The notes under the pieces are model-generated. The model saw nothing but the letters and a program-made list of their open reading frames with translations, was not told the origin of the DNA and did not search any database. A stretch of 64,000 nucleotides of DNA from UBA6623 sp965238125 (GTDB taxonomy: Bacteria > Acidobacteriota > Terriglobia > Bryobacterales > UBA6623): positions 5,766,001 through 5,830,000 of the forward strand of contig OZ250179.1 of NCBI GenBank assembly GCA_965238125.1, written 5' to 3'. The stretch's first letter is position 1; each line of letters begins with the position of its first letter. Shown here piece after piece: positions 25,748-33,623 of this stretch. The translations under genes and the position numbers were made by a program.

Positions 25748-27295
25748 CTACCGCTCGATGCCGAAACAATAGAGCGTTCCGTCGAACGTGGCGAGATAGA
25801 CGCGCCCGTTGGCAAGCGAAAGGCCGCTCCAATGGCTCCACGAGGTGATTTCGTCGCCGCTTGACCACAACTCCTCGCCCGTCCGCGCATCCAAGGCAAA
25901 CAGCACCGCACTCGTCGAGCCGGCTATGCGATCCTTGCTGCGATTCGTTAAGCCCACATCGGGCAGCGCCTGGTGGGTGTCCTCGCCGTTGCCGTAGGCG
26001 AAGACAAGACCGTTGGCGATAACAGGCGGCTCGGCGCGGTTCATATTACGTGAGATCCAGGCAGGCGCCAGCCATGTCTTACCGTCCTTCTCCTCCACCT
26101 TGAATGCCGCGATGGCGCCGTCGACCACCTCGCCATTCTCGATCGGCGCGTGAAAGGCCGAATGCTTCGGTCCCCAGAAAGGCGTCAACACCCAGCGAGT
26201 CCCCTCGTCATCCAACCAAGTCGCCATCGCGCCCCAAATGCCCGCCGAGGCGAAGTTGACCTCTTCGTTGCAAATCAGGGGGCTGCGGTACAAGGGCGTG
26301 CGATGATCATCGCCGCCGATCGAATCGGTGTCCATCAAGTAGATGACGCACTCCTTGCCGGCGTCGACCATCAGCTCTTTGTCTTTGTAGTCGAAGATCG
26401 CCGGCGTGACCTGCATGTCGAGGTCGCGTTTGAACAACCACTCGGCATTGGATGGACCGTAGTAGTCCACCAGCAACATTTCCTTGGTGTCGGAGTCCTG
26501 CCGCACCCCGATGATGCCGTTGCCGTAGACACCGTTCTCCGGATCCCAGACGCCGTCACCCGTTCCCGTATAGATCGTGCCGTTCGAGCTGATCGCCGGA
26601 CCGGTACGTCCCCACATGCCGCCGCCGGCCGGGCCCCAGCTGCCGACCTTGTCGTCGGCCAGGTCGTAGGAGTACACCATGTTGGGATTGCCGCCGCAGC
26701 CTTGCGCGGTGTGGGTATAGATGACGTTCTCAAACAGACTCAACGCGTACGGCTTGCCGTTGGGCGGCATGAAGTTGGCCGGCGGGGCTATGTCCTCACC
26801 GTCGGCTACGTTCAATCGACGCAGCCGCCCGTCCCAAGACGCGACGTAAACCGTGTACTTGCCGGGCGTATCGGCAGGCCCGATGACGGGCGTCGCGGTC
26901 AGCCCGCCGGGGCATAGCACTTCCGTAGCCGAAGCATTCGGGCCCGGTGACCAATTCGCCTGGAACTTTTTGCTCCAGATCAGCTTGCCGGTCTCGACGT
27001 CGATGGCGTAGAGATTGTCCGACACGCCGGCGATGACCGCAATCTCCTTGGGACCGTCCGCGGTGTCGACGCCCTCGGCGATCAGCGGCGGCAACATGGA
27101 GTGCATTTCCCGCGGTTTGTTATCCAGCTTGATCTTCCACAGCAGCTTCGTCTCACCGACGCCGGCTTTGGTGAAGATCGTTTCGTCCCGCTGCCAGGCG
27201 GTACGCCTCGTATCGCCGCCGTCGGTCAGCCAATCGGCGCTCCAGCCCGGCGCGGAACCGAGCGCAATCACTATGAGAATCCGCAATGTTCGCAT
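25748..27295 (-). CDS. Secreted PQQ-like beta-propeller protein
   Basis: The 515-aa product starts with a signal peptide (LRILIVIALGSAPGWSADW). Its body is built of WD/PQQ-like blades: repeated L-x-A-x-D-x-x-T-G-x-x-x-W segments such as LYAIDVETGKLIWSKKF near residue ~95 and LFALDARTGEELWSSGDEI near the C-terminus. Many such proteins are quinoprotein-like or scaffold propellers. The classical dehydrogenase metal and Cys-Cys features are not obvious, so enzymatic activity is uncertain. A second propeller gene diverges from it at 27604 and shares sequence character, suggesting a duplicated pair. Confidence 0.85.
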   Translation of the reverse strand: MRTLRILIVIALGSAPGWSADWLTDGGDTRRTAWQRDETIFTKAGVGETKLLWKIKLDNKPREMHSMLPPLIAEGVDTADGPKEIAVIAGVSDNLYAIDVETGKLIWSKKFQANWSPGPNASATEVLCPGGLTATPVIGPADTPGKYTVYVASWDGRLRRLNVADGEDIAPPANFMPPNGKPYALSLFENVIYTHTAQGCGGNPNMVYSYDLADDKVGSWGPAGGGMWGRTGPAISSNGTIYTGTGDGVWDPENGVYGNGIIGVRQDSDTKEMLLVDYYGPSNAEWLFKRDLDMQVTPAIFDYKDKELMVDAGKECVIYLMDTDSIGGDDHRTPLYRSPLICNEEVNFASAGIWGAMATWLDDEGTRWVLTPFWGPKHSAFHAPIENGEVVDGAIAAFKVEEKDGKTWLAPAWISRNMNRAEPPVIANGLVFAYGNGEDTHQALPDVGLTNRSKDRIAGSTSAVLFALDARTGEELWSSGDEITSWSHWSGLSLANGRVYLATFDGTLYCFGIER

Positions 27296-27603
27296 TCAGA
27301 ACACTCCGATACGAATGTCTAACGGTCCCCGTTATCGTACAGCATGCTCCAGCGCGGAAACCAAAGCAGCAGCCAAGCGTTGGGGGGGACAATCGGGCGA
27401 GCCGTGGTTGCGCGCGTCGGTGCCGAATGTCGCTTCACGCCGACCCCCGAAACCCTCCTGTTTCGGACCCGGGCGACATTCCGTTCGCGTCCTCGAGATG
27501 GCCTATACTCAACCCGTGGAAATCAAAATGCAACCGGCGAAACCGATGCCGATGACGCGGGCATGCGCGGGTCAGGCTCGTGGGTAGAGCGGAGGTAGGG
27601 CGA
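27296..27603. other. Divergent promoter region between two propeller genes
   Basis: This 308-base gap separates the divergent propeller genes and should contain both promoters. I see no clear -35/-10 pair or operator. A purine-rich GCGGAGGTAGGGCG immediately precedes the ATG at 27604. Small open frames here look like shadows. Confidence 0.5.
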
Positions 27604-29238
27604 ATGACACGATGGACGGCTTGGGCCGCGCTGTGTATCGGCGCCTTGGTGTTGGGGCCGCAGTCGGCGTTCGCGCAGTTCGGAACCGACTGGACGACCA
27701 GCGGGTTCGACGCGCAACGTTCGTCCTGGGTTCGGCGCGACCCCAAGATTTCCACCGCAAGCCTGGCAAAGCCCGGCTTCCAACTCGCTTGGAAGCGCCA
27801 AATCGAGAACACCGCCCGGCAGTTGAACTCGCTGACTCCGCCAGCTCTGTTCGACTTCTACATCGGCTATCGCGGATTTCGGTCGCTCGCGTTCTTGGGC
27901 GGCAGTTCCGGCCGCCTCTTGGCCCTCGACACCGACCTGGCGCGCATGGAATGGGAGGAGAGTTTCGGCTCCGGCTCATCGGCCGAGGGGTCCCTCGATT
28001 GCCCCGGCGGGATGACCGCCAACGTCACCCGCGCCACGCCCACGGGCCTGCCCATCATTGTCGCCCCGCGCGGGTTCGGCCGCCGAAGCCCCGCCGCAAG
28101 CGCGGTCGGCGAACCCAAAGAGGGCGCGGTCACGCTGAAACGCGTCGTCCGTAGGGCGTCGACCAGTTCAAACCCGGCACCCAAACCCGGCCGCCAACGC
28201 CCACCCGTGGACGTCTATCGCGGCATGACTCATTACATCTACGCGTTGGCGCCCGACGGCATGCTTCACGCGCGCTACGTCTCGAACGGTGAAACCGACA
28301 AGGCGCCCGCGCGGTTTCTACGCCCAAACGCCAACGCCCAAGGCCTCATCGTCGTGAATGACATCGCCTATGTCGCGACGACGAACGGCTGCGCCGGCGT
28401 GCCCGACGGCGTATGGGCCTTGGACCTGGAATCCAAGAAAGTCACTCACTGGAAAGCGGATGGTGGAATCGCGGGCTTCGCGGGTCCCGTGTTCGGTCCC
28501 GGCGGAACGCTTTATGTTGCAACGGCCGGGGAAGCATCCTCTTTGATCTCGCTCGATCCCGCGACCCTAGAGCCGACGGCGCGATACACCCCCGACAGCT
28601 CCGGGCTTACCTCTTCTCCTGTCGTGATCGACTACCAAGAGAGCGACCTGCTTGCCGTCACCGACGACAACGGTCGCATCCACTTGCTCCAAGGCGCGAG
28701 CCTGGGTGGGGGCAATCCCGTTTATCGTTCGCCGGTCTATTCCGACGCCGACCGGACGCCGAGTGCGCTCTCGACATGGCGAGACGAAGACGGTGTTGCA
28801 TGGGTACTGGCTCCCTCCAACGGACCGGCGGCATCGAATGTCCATTTTCCGGTGACCAACGGCAAGGTGTCCAAGGGCGCGATCACGGCCTGGCGGGTTG
28901 TCGACAAAGACGGCGCCCCGGCGCTGGAGCCCGGCTGGGTTTCAGGCGACATGGTGTCGCCGCTCGCTCCAACCATCGTCAACGGCGTCGTCTTCGCGGT
29001 ATCGAGCGGCGAGTTCCGTAGCGACGATTCCGCGGGCGGCGCGGCCGAGCGGGTTCGACGCTCCTCGGCCGCCGTGCTGTACGCGCTCGACGGCGCCACG
29101 GGCAAGGTGCTTTGGGAGAGTGGCGATTCTATCGCCTCTTTCGCTCATGGAATGCCCTTGTCCGCCGGCGGCGGGTACGTCTACCTGGTCACCCACGACG
29201 GCACGCTCCATTCGTTCGGCTTCCCGATGGAGCATTGA
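27604..29238 (+). CDS. Second secreted PQQ-like beta-propeller protein
   Basis: The ATG at 27604 follows GGAGGTAGGGCG, so I start there. The 544-aa product begins with a signal peptide (CIGALVLGPQSAFAQFG). Propeller blades include RLLALDTDLARMEWEESFG near residue ~105 and LYALDGATGKVLWESGDSIA near the C-terminus. Both propellers share a short motif order (a DW-x-T-x-G-x-D start, then a C-terminal SFA-H/SWSHWS-G-x-x-L strand), which supports common ancestry. The role may be electron transfer or surface binding, but the cofactor is not evident. It is followed by a CxxCH protein. Confidence 0.87.
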   Translation: MTRWTAWAALCIGALVLGPQSAFAQFGTDWTTSGFDAQRSSWVRRDPKISTASLAKPGFQLAWKRQIENTARQLNSLTPPALFDFYIGYRGFRSLAFLGGSSGRLLALDTDLARMEWEESFGSGSSAEGSLDCPGGMTANVTRATPTGLPIIVAPRGFGRRSPAASAVGEPKEGAVTLKRVVRRASTSSNPAPKPGRQRPPVDVYRGMTHYIYALAPDGMLHARYVSNGETDKAPARFLRPNANAQGLIVVNDIAYVATTNGCAGVPDGVWALDLESKKVTHWKADGGIAGFAGPVFGPGGTLYVATAGEASSLISLDPATLEPTARYTPDSSGLTSSPVVIDYQESDLLAVTDDNGRIHLLQGASLGGGNPVYRSPVYSDADRTPSALSTWRDEDGVAWVLAPSNGPAASNVHFPVTNGKVSKGAITAWRVVDKDGAPALEPGWVSGDMVSPLAPTIVNGVVFAVSSGEFRSDDSAGGAAERVRRSSAAVLYALDGATGKVLWESGDSIASFAHGMPLSAGGGYVYLVTHDGTLHSFGFPMEH

Positions 29239-29340
29239 TCGACGAGGAAGTAACCGGCCTTCGTCGACCGGCAATCAGGCGTAAAGCCTGTGCACCCTAC
29301 GCGCACAGCCGCCGAGCCGCGCCAAAGTGAAGAGCACCTG

Positions 29341-29886
29341 ATGCCGATGCCCACGATCAGCTACGAGATTGATTCCATTCCGCGCAAGCCTTTCTATCTT
29401 CGGATGCGGCGCGCGTTACTTCCCCTCGCGGCGTTTTTGCTTGTCGCTGGCGCGCGCGCCCAGCTCCCTGAAGGTCCGAGCCAGGCCGAGACCGCCAAGC
29501 TCTGCATCGGATGCCATGAGGTCGGCAAATCCGTCTCGCTTCGGCAGGATAAGGACGGCTGGAGCACCACCCTCGTCAAAATGGTCGGCTTCGGGATGAA
29601 AGCGACCGACGCGGAATTCCGAACCGTGCTCGCTTATCTCGCCGAGCATTTCCCGGCCGACGCAATTCCGCCGCTCAACGTCAACAAAGCCAGAGCGATT
29701 CAATTCGAGAGCCGCTTGTCGCTGAAACGGTCCGAAGCCGCGAAGATCATTCGCTACCGCAAGAATAACGGCGACTTCAAATCAATCGAAGACCTCAAGA
29801 AGGTCCCCGGCATCGACCTCGCCAAGATCGAAGCCAAGCAGGACAGCCTCGTTTTCTTAGCCAACCAAACTGAGCCGCGACCGTGA
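29341..29886 (+). CDS. Secreted CxxCH (heme c) and helix-hairpin-helix protein
   Basis: The product has a basic start, a hydrophobic signal (LLPLAAFLLVAGARA), then ETAKLCIGCHEVGK, a CxxCH heme-c attachment motif. The C-terminal half (residues ~110-170, RAIQFESRLSLKRSEAAKII and FKSIEDLKKVPGIDLAKIEA) is a ComEA-like helix-hairpin-helix pair. Helix-hairpin-helix with a single heme motif is typical of small exported cytochrome-like proteins in Acidobacteria. A start at 29404 is possible. It lies 102 bases after the propeller gene, so it may deliver electrons to or from that protein; this is inference. Confidence 0.82.
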   Translation: MPMPTISYEIDSIPRKPFYLRMRRALLPLAAFLLVAGARAQLPEGPSQAETAKLCIGCHEVGKSVSLRQDKDGWSTTLVKMVGFGMKATDAEFRTVLAYLAEHFPADAIPPLNVNKARAIQFESRLSLKRSEAAKIIRYRKNNGDFKSIEDLKKVPGIDLAKIEAKQDSLVFLANQTEPRP

Positions 29887-30086
29887 GGAAGCGGTATGCG
29901 ACGAGGCCGCCCGGATGCGTTGCCGGCGATGATCCGAGTGCGATCGCGTGAGGATCGCGCCACGAAGCCGCGTCTGACTCCGCCATTGCCGTGGGGTATT
30001 ACAACCTCAGCACCATAAGTTTGCTTCCGAGCCGTTCCGATCGCGGCCTCATCGCATACCGCTTCCTCACGGTCGCGGCTCGGTTT
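29867..30086. repeat. Inverted pair of the dispersed AAGCGGTATG repeat
   Basis: Copy C spans 29867-29910 (overlapping the end of the CxxCH gene) and an inverted copy D spans 30043-30086. The arms are nearly identical over about 44 bases and enclose ~132 bases, so RNA or single-stranded DNA from here could form a very long hairpin. It sits between the convergent ends of the cytochrome-like gene and the DapA-like gene. Confidence 0.85.
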
Positions 30087-30090
30087 CGCG

Positions 30091-31161
30091 CTACCGCAAC
30101 CATTCGTCCAGCTTCGCCTCCACCAGGGGAGCGTCGTTGAGATCCGAGTACGCTGCGGAAACCCGGTCAATCTCGGCTGCCTGTCCGGGCGAAAGCGTTT
30201 CCTTCGGATTCAAGCACCAGATGCCCTCGACAAGCCCCTGGCGACGCAGCATCTCCAGGACACCCGGCACCGCGCCCCTGAAATTGTTGGCGGCGTCAAA
30301 GGCCGCGGCGTTGAGGTCGGTGACCTGCACGTTGAGCGTCATCATGCGAGGCGGTACGGGGAGCTTCTGTTGCGCCACGATCCGGCGGCACTCCATCCAA
30401 TAGTCGACCGCTCGGCGGGTCCAAAACGCCCAATGCCCCAGCAGGCCGCCGACGATCCGCACCGACGGCGCTTTCCTCTCCTGCTCAAAACGGAAATTGG
30501 TCAGCAGGTCGCCGACAATGTTGTCGTCGTTGCCGGTGTAGAGCGCGATCTGGGAACCCCGGCCCGACTCGGCAATCGCCCGCACGACATCGAGAGTCTG
30601 ATAACGGTTGAAGGCCGCGATCTTGATAGCGACGACGTTTTCAATCTCAACGAACTCTCGCCAAAACGCATAGGGCAGCGCGAGTCCGCCCATCGCCGGC
30701 TGCAGGTAGAAACCGAAAATCGGAATCGCCTCGGCGACCGCGCGAACATGCTCGATCAGCTTGCGCGGGGAGAGCTTGTCCAAGCCTCCGAGATTGAGCA
30801 GCCCGGCGTGGTAGCCTAGCTCCGCCGACATCGCCGCCTCGCGAACGGCCGGGCGCGTGCGCCCGAGGATGCCGGCAACGCGAATCATCGGCGGGCCCTT
30901 CTTTGGCCCGTGTTGGTCGAGAGTTTCCGCCGCCAGCTCCAGCACCGGCCGCAACAACCCGACTTTCGGATCGTGAATCGCGAACTGCGTGGTGTGGACG
31001 CCGACCGCGACACCTCCCGCGCCGGCGGCGATGTAATAGCGCGTCAAGGCGCGCTGCCGCCTTTCATCGAGTTTTCGTCGGCGGTTCAAGGCCAGCGGAT
31101 GCGCTGGGATCACGGCGCCATTCCGCAAATGTTTGAGAATCGGTTTGGGCGGCGTGTTCAT
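30091..31161 (-). CDS. DapA/NanA-superfamily aldolase or lyase
   Basis: The 356-aa protein belongs to the class I pyruvate aldolase-like TIM barrels. The Schiff-base lysine appears in ENVVAIKIAAFNRYQTLDV, and a preceding GFYLQPAMGG fills the Tyr-bearing region. It is longer than true DapA (about 290 aa) and lacks the canonical GTTGE substrate loop, so lysine biosynthesis is unlikely. A sugar-acid or keto-acid lyase is more plausible, but the reaction cannot be named. Its neighbours (a hypothetical and a ketoacid reductase) do not fix the pathway. Confidence 0.85.
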   Translation of the reverse strand: MNTPPKPILKHLRNGAVIPAHPLALNRRRKLDERRQRALTRYYIAAGAGGVAVGVHTTQFAIHDPKVGLLRPVLELAAETLDQHGPKKGPPMIRVAGILGRTRPAVREAAMSAELGYHAGLLNLGGLDKLSPRKLIEHVRAVAEAIPIFGFYLQPAMGGLALPYAFWREFVEIENVVAIKIAAFNRYQTLDVVRAIAESGRGSQIALYTGNDDNIVGDLLTNFRFEQERKAPSVRIVGGLLGHWAFWTRRAVDYWMECRRIVAQQKLPVPPRMMTLNVQVTDLNAAAFDAANNFRGAVPGVLEMLRRQGLVEGIWCLNPKETLSPGQAAEIDRVSAAYSDLNDAPLVEAKLDEWLR

Positions 31162-31206
31162 CGAGCGGCTCTCGGCGCCTTGCCCGCGCCGAGAGACAAA
31201 ACGGTG

Positions 31207-32004
31207 TCAGTGGCGGCGGTCCAGCTCTTCGGGGAACAAGGCAAACCCGGACGGAGGGGGGAGCACCTTGCGGAGCAGGTTGAGCCGGCGGCGAATGTCG
31301 CGACTGTTGAGCTGCCGCGGTCCGGCTTCCAGGTCGATATCGCAACACAGCCCGTGCATATAGAGCGTCAGCGTGTCCTGCATTGACTGGCGCACGTAGC
31401 CGCGCAACAATTTCGTGTCGCGGGTGGGGTCGGTCTGACGCCTGACGAGCTCTTCTTTCAGCCGCCAACTTTGTTCGTCAATTTCACCGTGAGCGTGGTC
31501 GGCGAGCTCTTCGCGCAACAGTGCGGAAAAGCCTGCCATAGCCTCGCCGTCCAGGGTTTCGCAAACCAGATTCGACACGCCGCTGTAGAAGCTGTAATGG
31601 CAATCGGCGGGATCCTCGTCCGTCACCGCCAGGAACAGGAAGGCTTCGTCTTCATAACGCAAAGTGGCCGCGAAGACGCTCCTTCGCCGCGGCGGGGGGG
31701 TGAAGGAAACGACCCGCCGCGGAGGGGTTTTCGCGGCGGTCTTGCCGCGCGATCCGCCCGCCCCGTTCGATGCGCCTTTCGACGTCAGTGTTTCCAGATA
31801 CGGCACCAGGATGACGCGAATGTCGCGGTAGAGTTTGCCGAGTTGGGGCGGCGCGGCGGCCACCGGCTCATGCAACAGGCGGCGCAGCACGTCGTCTTCG
31901 ATCGGAAACGCGCAAAAGTAGCTGAACAGGCTGTTCAGTGGAATCGTTTCGTCGCGGCACTGCTCCGCGAACTCTTCCACGGGAATTTTCGAAGGGGTCG
32001 GCAT
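31207..32004 (-). CDS. Protein of unknown function, 265 aa
   Basis: I start at the ATG at 32004 (MPTPSKIPVEEFAEQC), since upstream frame sequence overlaps a repeat region. The product has no signal peptide. It carries an acidic, helical N-terminal part, an Ala/Gly/Lys linker around residues 75-95 (SNGAGGSRGKTAAKTPPRR), and a central beta-like segment RSVFAATLRYEDEAFLFLAV. A final part has several helices with two Cys (GLCCDIDLEAG). I recognise no family. It is encoded downstream of the ketopantoate reductase with a separate promoter likely. Confidence 0.7.
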   Translation of the reverse strand: MPTPSKIPVEEFAEQCRDETIPLNSLFSYFCAFPIEDDVLRRLLHEPVAAAPPQLGKLYRDIRVILVPYLETLTSKGASNGAGGSRGKTAAKTPPRRVVSFTPPPRRRSVFAATLRYEDEAFLFLAVTDEDPADCHYSFYSGVSNLVCETLDGEAMAGFSALLREELADHAHGEIDEQSWRLKEELVRRQTDPTRDTKLLRGYVRQSMQDTLTLYMHGLCCDIDLEAGPRQLNSRDIRRRLNLLRKVLPPPSGFALFPEELDRRH

Positions 32005-32192
32005 CGGCTTTCGCCCGGCAATCCAAATTTTAGCAGTTCGGTCAAGGATCGAAGCCGAAGTGGAGGGTGAGATGAAGTGAGGCGCGGCGCGCCGGGTGCG
32101 CGACATCAATGTGGGAAAGTCGGCATGGGCGCCCTTCTATATGGTCCGGGAGTTTCCCGCCCGGTTCGGCCATGGCTAAGCCCGCGGGGAAA

Positions 32193-32286
32193 AGGCCGCT
32201 GAAGCGGCCTGATTGCCTGGTGCGGCCGACCATCCCGGCCGTAAACGGCCGGCCTATTTGCAACGCAAGCCCGGTGAAACCGGGCT
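32193..32286. repeat. Three consecutive small hairpins with 2-4 base loops
   Basis: AGGCCGC-TGAA-GCGGCCT (32193-32210), CCGGCCGT-AA-ACGGCCGG (32235-32252) and AGCCCGGT-GAA-ACCGGGCT (32268-32286) are perfect stems in a row. The third is 30 bases upstream of a TTG start, so it may influence translation of the small gene at 32316. Confidence 0.8.
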
Positions 32287-32315
32287 GACCTTCTACAATC
32301 AACGGGGAGGCCGAC

Positions 32316-32537
32316 TTGGAAATCGATGCCGCACTAGCCCGGCAAGCCTTAGAGGCGGCGCTGGAACAATTCCCCGAGTTTGCGAAGTTTCGGCCGCGTA
32401 TTGAATGGCGTGCCTTGATGCAGGGCGGCGCTTTCATGGTGGCCTACGAAGAGTACCCCCCGAACGACCTGCCCGATACATGGGATTTTCAAAACGCTTT
32501 CGTTAAGGGCTTCAAGCGATTGGTGGGAACGGGCTGA
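32316..32537 (+). CDS. Small hypothetical protein, 73 aa
   Basis: The start is a TTG at 32316 preceded by CGGGGAGG; there is no usable ATG. The product MEIDAALARQALEAALEQFP... is acidic and helical, with a C-terminal WDFQNAFVKGFKRLVGTG. No known domain. It could be a real small protein because codon choice is coding-like and the ribosome site is good, but it has no partner here. Confidence 0.5.
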   Translation: MEIDAALARQALEAALEQFPEFAKFRPRIEWRALMQGGAFMVAYEEYPPNDLPDTWDFQNAFVKGFKRLVGTG

Positions 32538-32564
32538 ATCCCAACAGCGGATTCCCGCTTGCCC

Positions 32565-33524
32565 TTACGCCTCGTCACTTCCCGGCGCATATTTGCTTTC
32601 GAGCGCCTTGACGGCGGCAACGAACACCCGATTCACGGGGGTGGGGATACCGTGACGCTCACCTAAGCGAACCACCGTGCCGTTGATGTAGTCGATTTCC
32701 GTCGGGCGCTTGTGGAGAATGTCCCGGCAGATGCTCGACTTGTTCGCGCCGGTTCCCCCGCTGCCGGTAAGCTGATGAAGCACCTCCCGCGCCTCCTCGT
32801 TCTCCAAGCGGATTCCCTCCGCGCGCGCCACCGCGGCTGCCTCGTCGATGGCGTCAAAGAGGACTTCCCGCAATTCCGGCACCTCCATAACGTCGTCGAG
32901 ACGGAGGTCCGCCATCGCCGAGGCCGGACTCAACGACAAGTTGGCCATGAGCTTCTTCCATATTTCACGACGGATGTCTTCACTTTCGTGAGTGGGCAAG
33001 CCCGCGGCGGTGAAGGCTTCGGCGATGCGCCGCGCGCGAGCCGACGATCCCCCTTGCATTTCTCCGATGTAGCTAGGCAACTCGCTGTAGTTGCGGATGA
33101 CGCCGGCGGAGTCGACGCCGGCGCCCTGCGCCGTTAGTCCGCCCAGGACGTGATCCATGCCGACGATCTCTCCGATGACCTCTTCGTTCCCCAGCCCGTT
33201 TTGAAAGCTGATCGCGACGGTGTCGGCGCCGAACAAGTTCAGCGCCGCTCCCACGGCGGAGCGGGTGTGATGCGCCTTGCATTGGACCAAGACGACATCG
33301 GCGGGCGGCAGACCCTCGGTGCTCAACGCCGCCCGTATCGGAATTGAACGGTCCCCGCCGTAGCCCAACATCCGTAGGCCGTCGCGATTGACGGCATCGA
33401 CGTGTTCACGCCAAATGTCAACGAGAGTGACGTTGAGGCCGCCTTCCTTCAGCAGGCCGCCGAAAAGACAGCCCATCGCGCCGGCTCCCACGACGACGAT
33501 ATGATCGGGTTTCCAAGTTGACAT
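32565..33524 (-). CDS. Ketopantoate reductase-like 2-oxoacid reductase
   Basis: The 319-aa protein has an N-terminal NADPH-binding Rossmann motif (VVGAGAMGCLFGGLL) and the two-domain ApbA/PanE architecture. The catalytic lysine appears in IWKKLMANLSLSPASA, and the C-terminal SSICRDILHKRPTEIDYING matches the family's substrate-binding helix. PanE reduces 2-dehydropantoate in pantothenate synthesis. Several paralogues with other substrates exist, so the specific reaction is provisional. panB/panC are not adjacent. Confidence 0.9.
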   Translation of the reverse strand: MSTWKPDHIVVVGAGAMGCLFGGLLKEGGLNVTLVDIWREHVDAVNRDGLRMLGYGGDRSIPIRAALSTEGLPPADVVLVQCKAHHTRSAVGAALNLFGADTVAISFQNGLGNEEVIGEIVGMDHVLGGLTAQGAGVDSAGVIRNYSELPSYIGEMQGGSSARARRIAEAFTAAGLPTHESEDIRREIWKKLMANLSLSPASAMADLRLDDVMEVPELREVLFDAIDEAAAVARAEGIRLENEEAREVLHQLTGSGGTGANKSSICRDILHKRPTEIDYINGTVVRLGERHGIPTPVNRVFVAAVKALESKYAPGSDEA

Positions 33525-33623
33525 GACTGACTCCAGATCCCGGTTGTAGCACGGCGCGGGTGTTGAGGGTTGCTCGGGTGACGAGGCCGCGGGACAGCCG
33601 AGCCAACCCTGGCCGGGCCGGGG

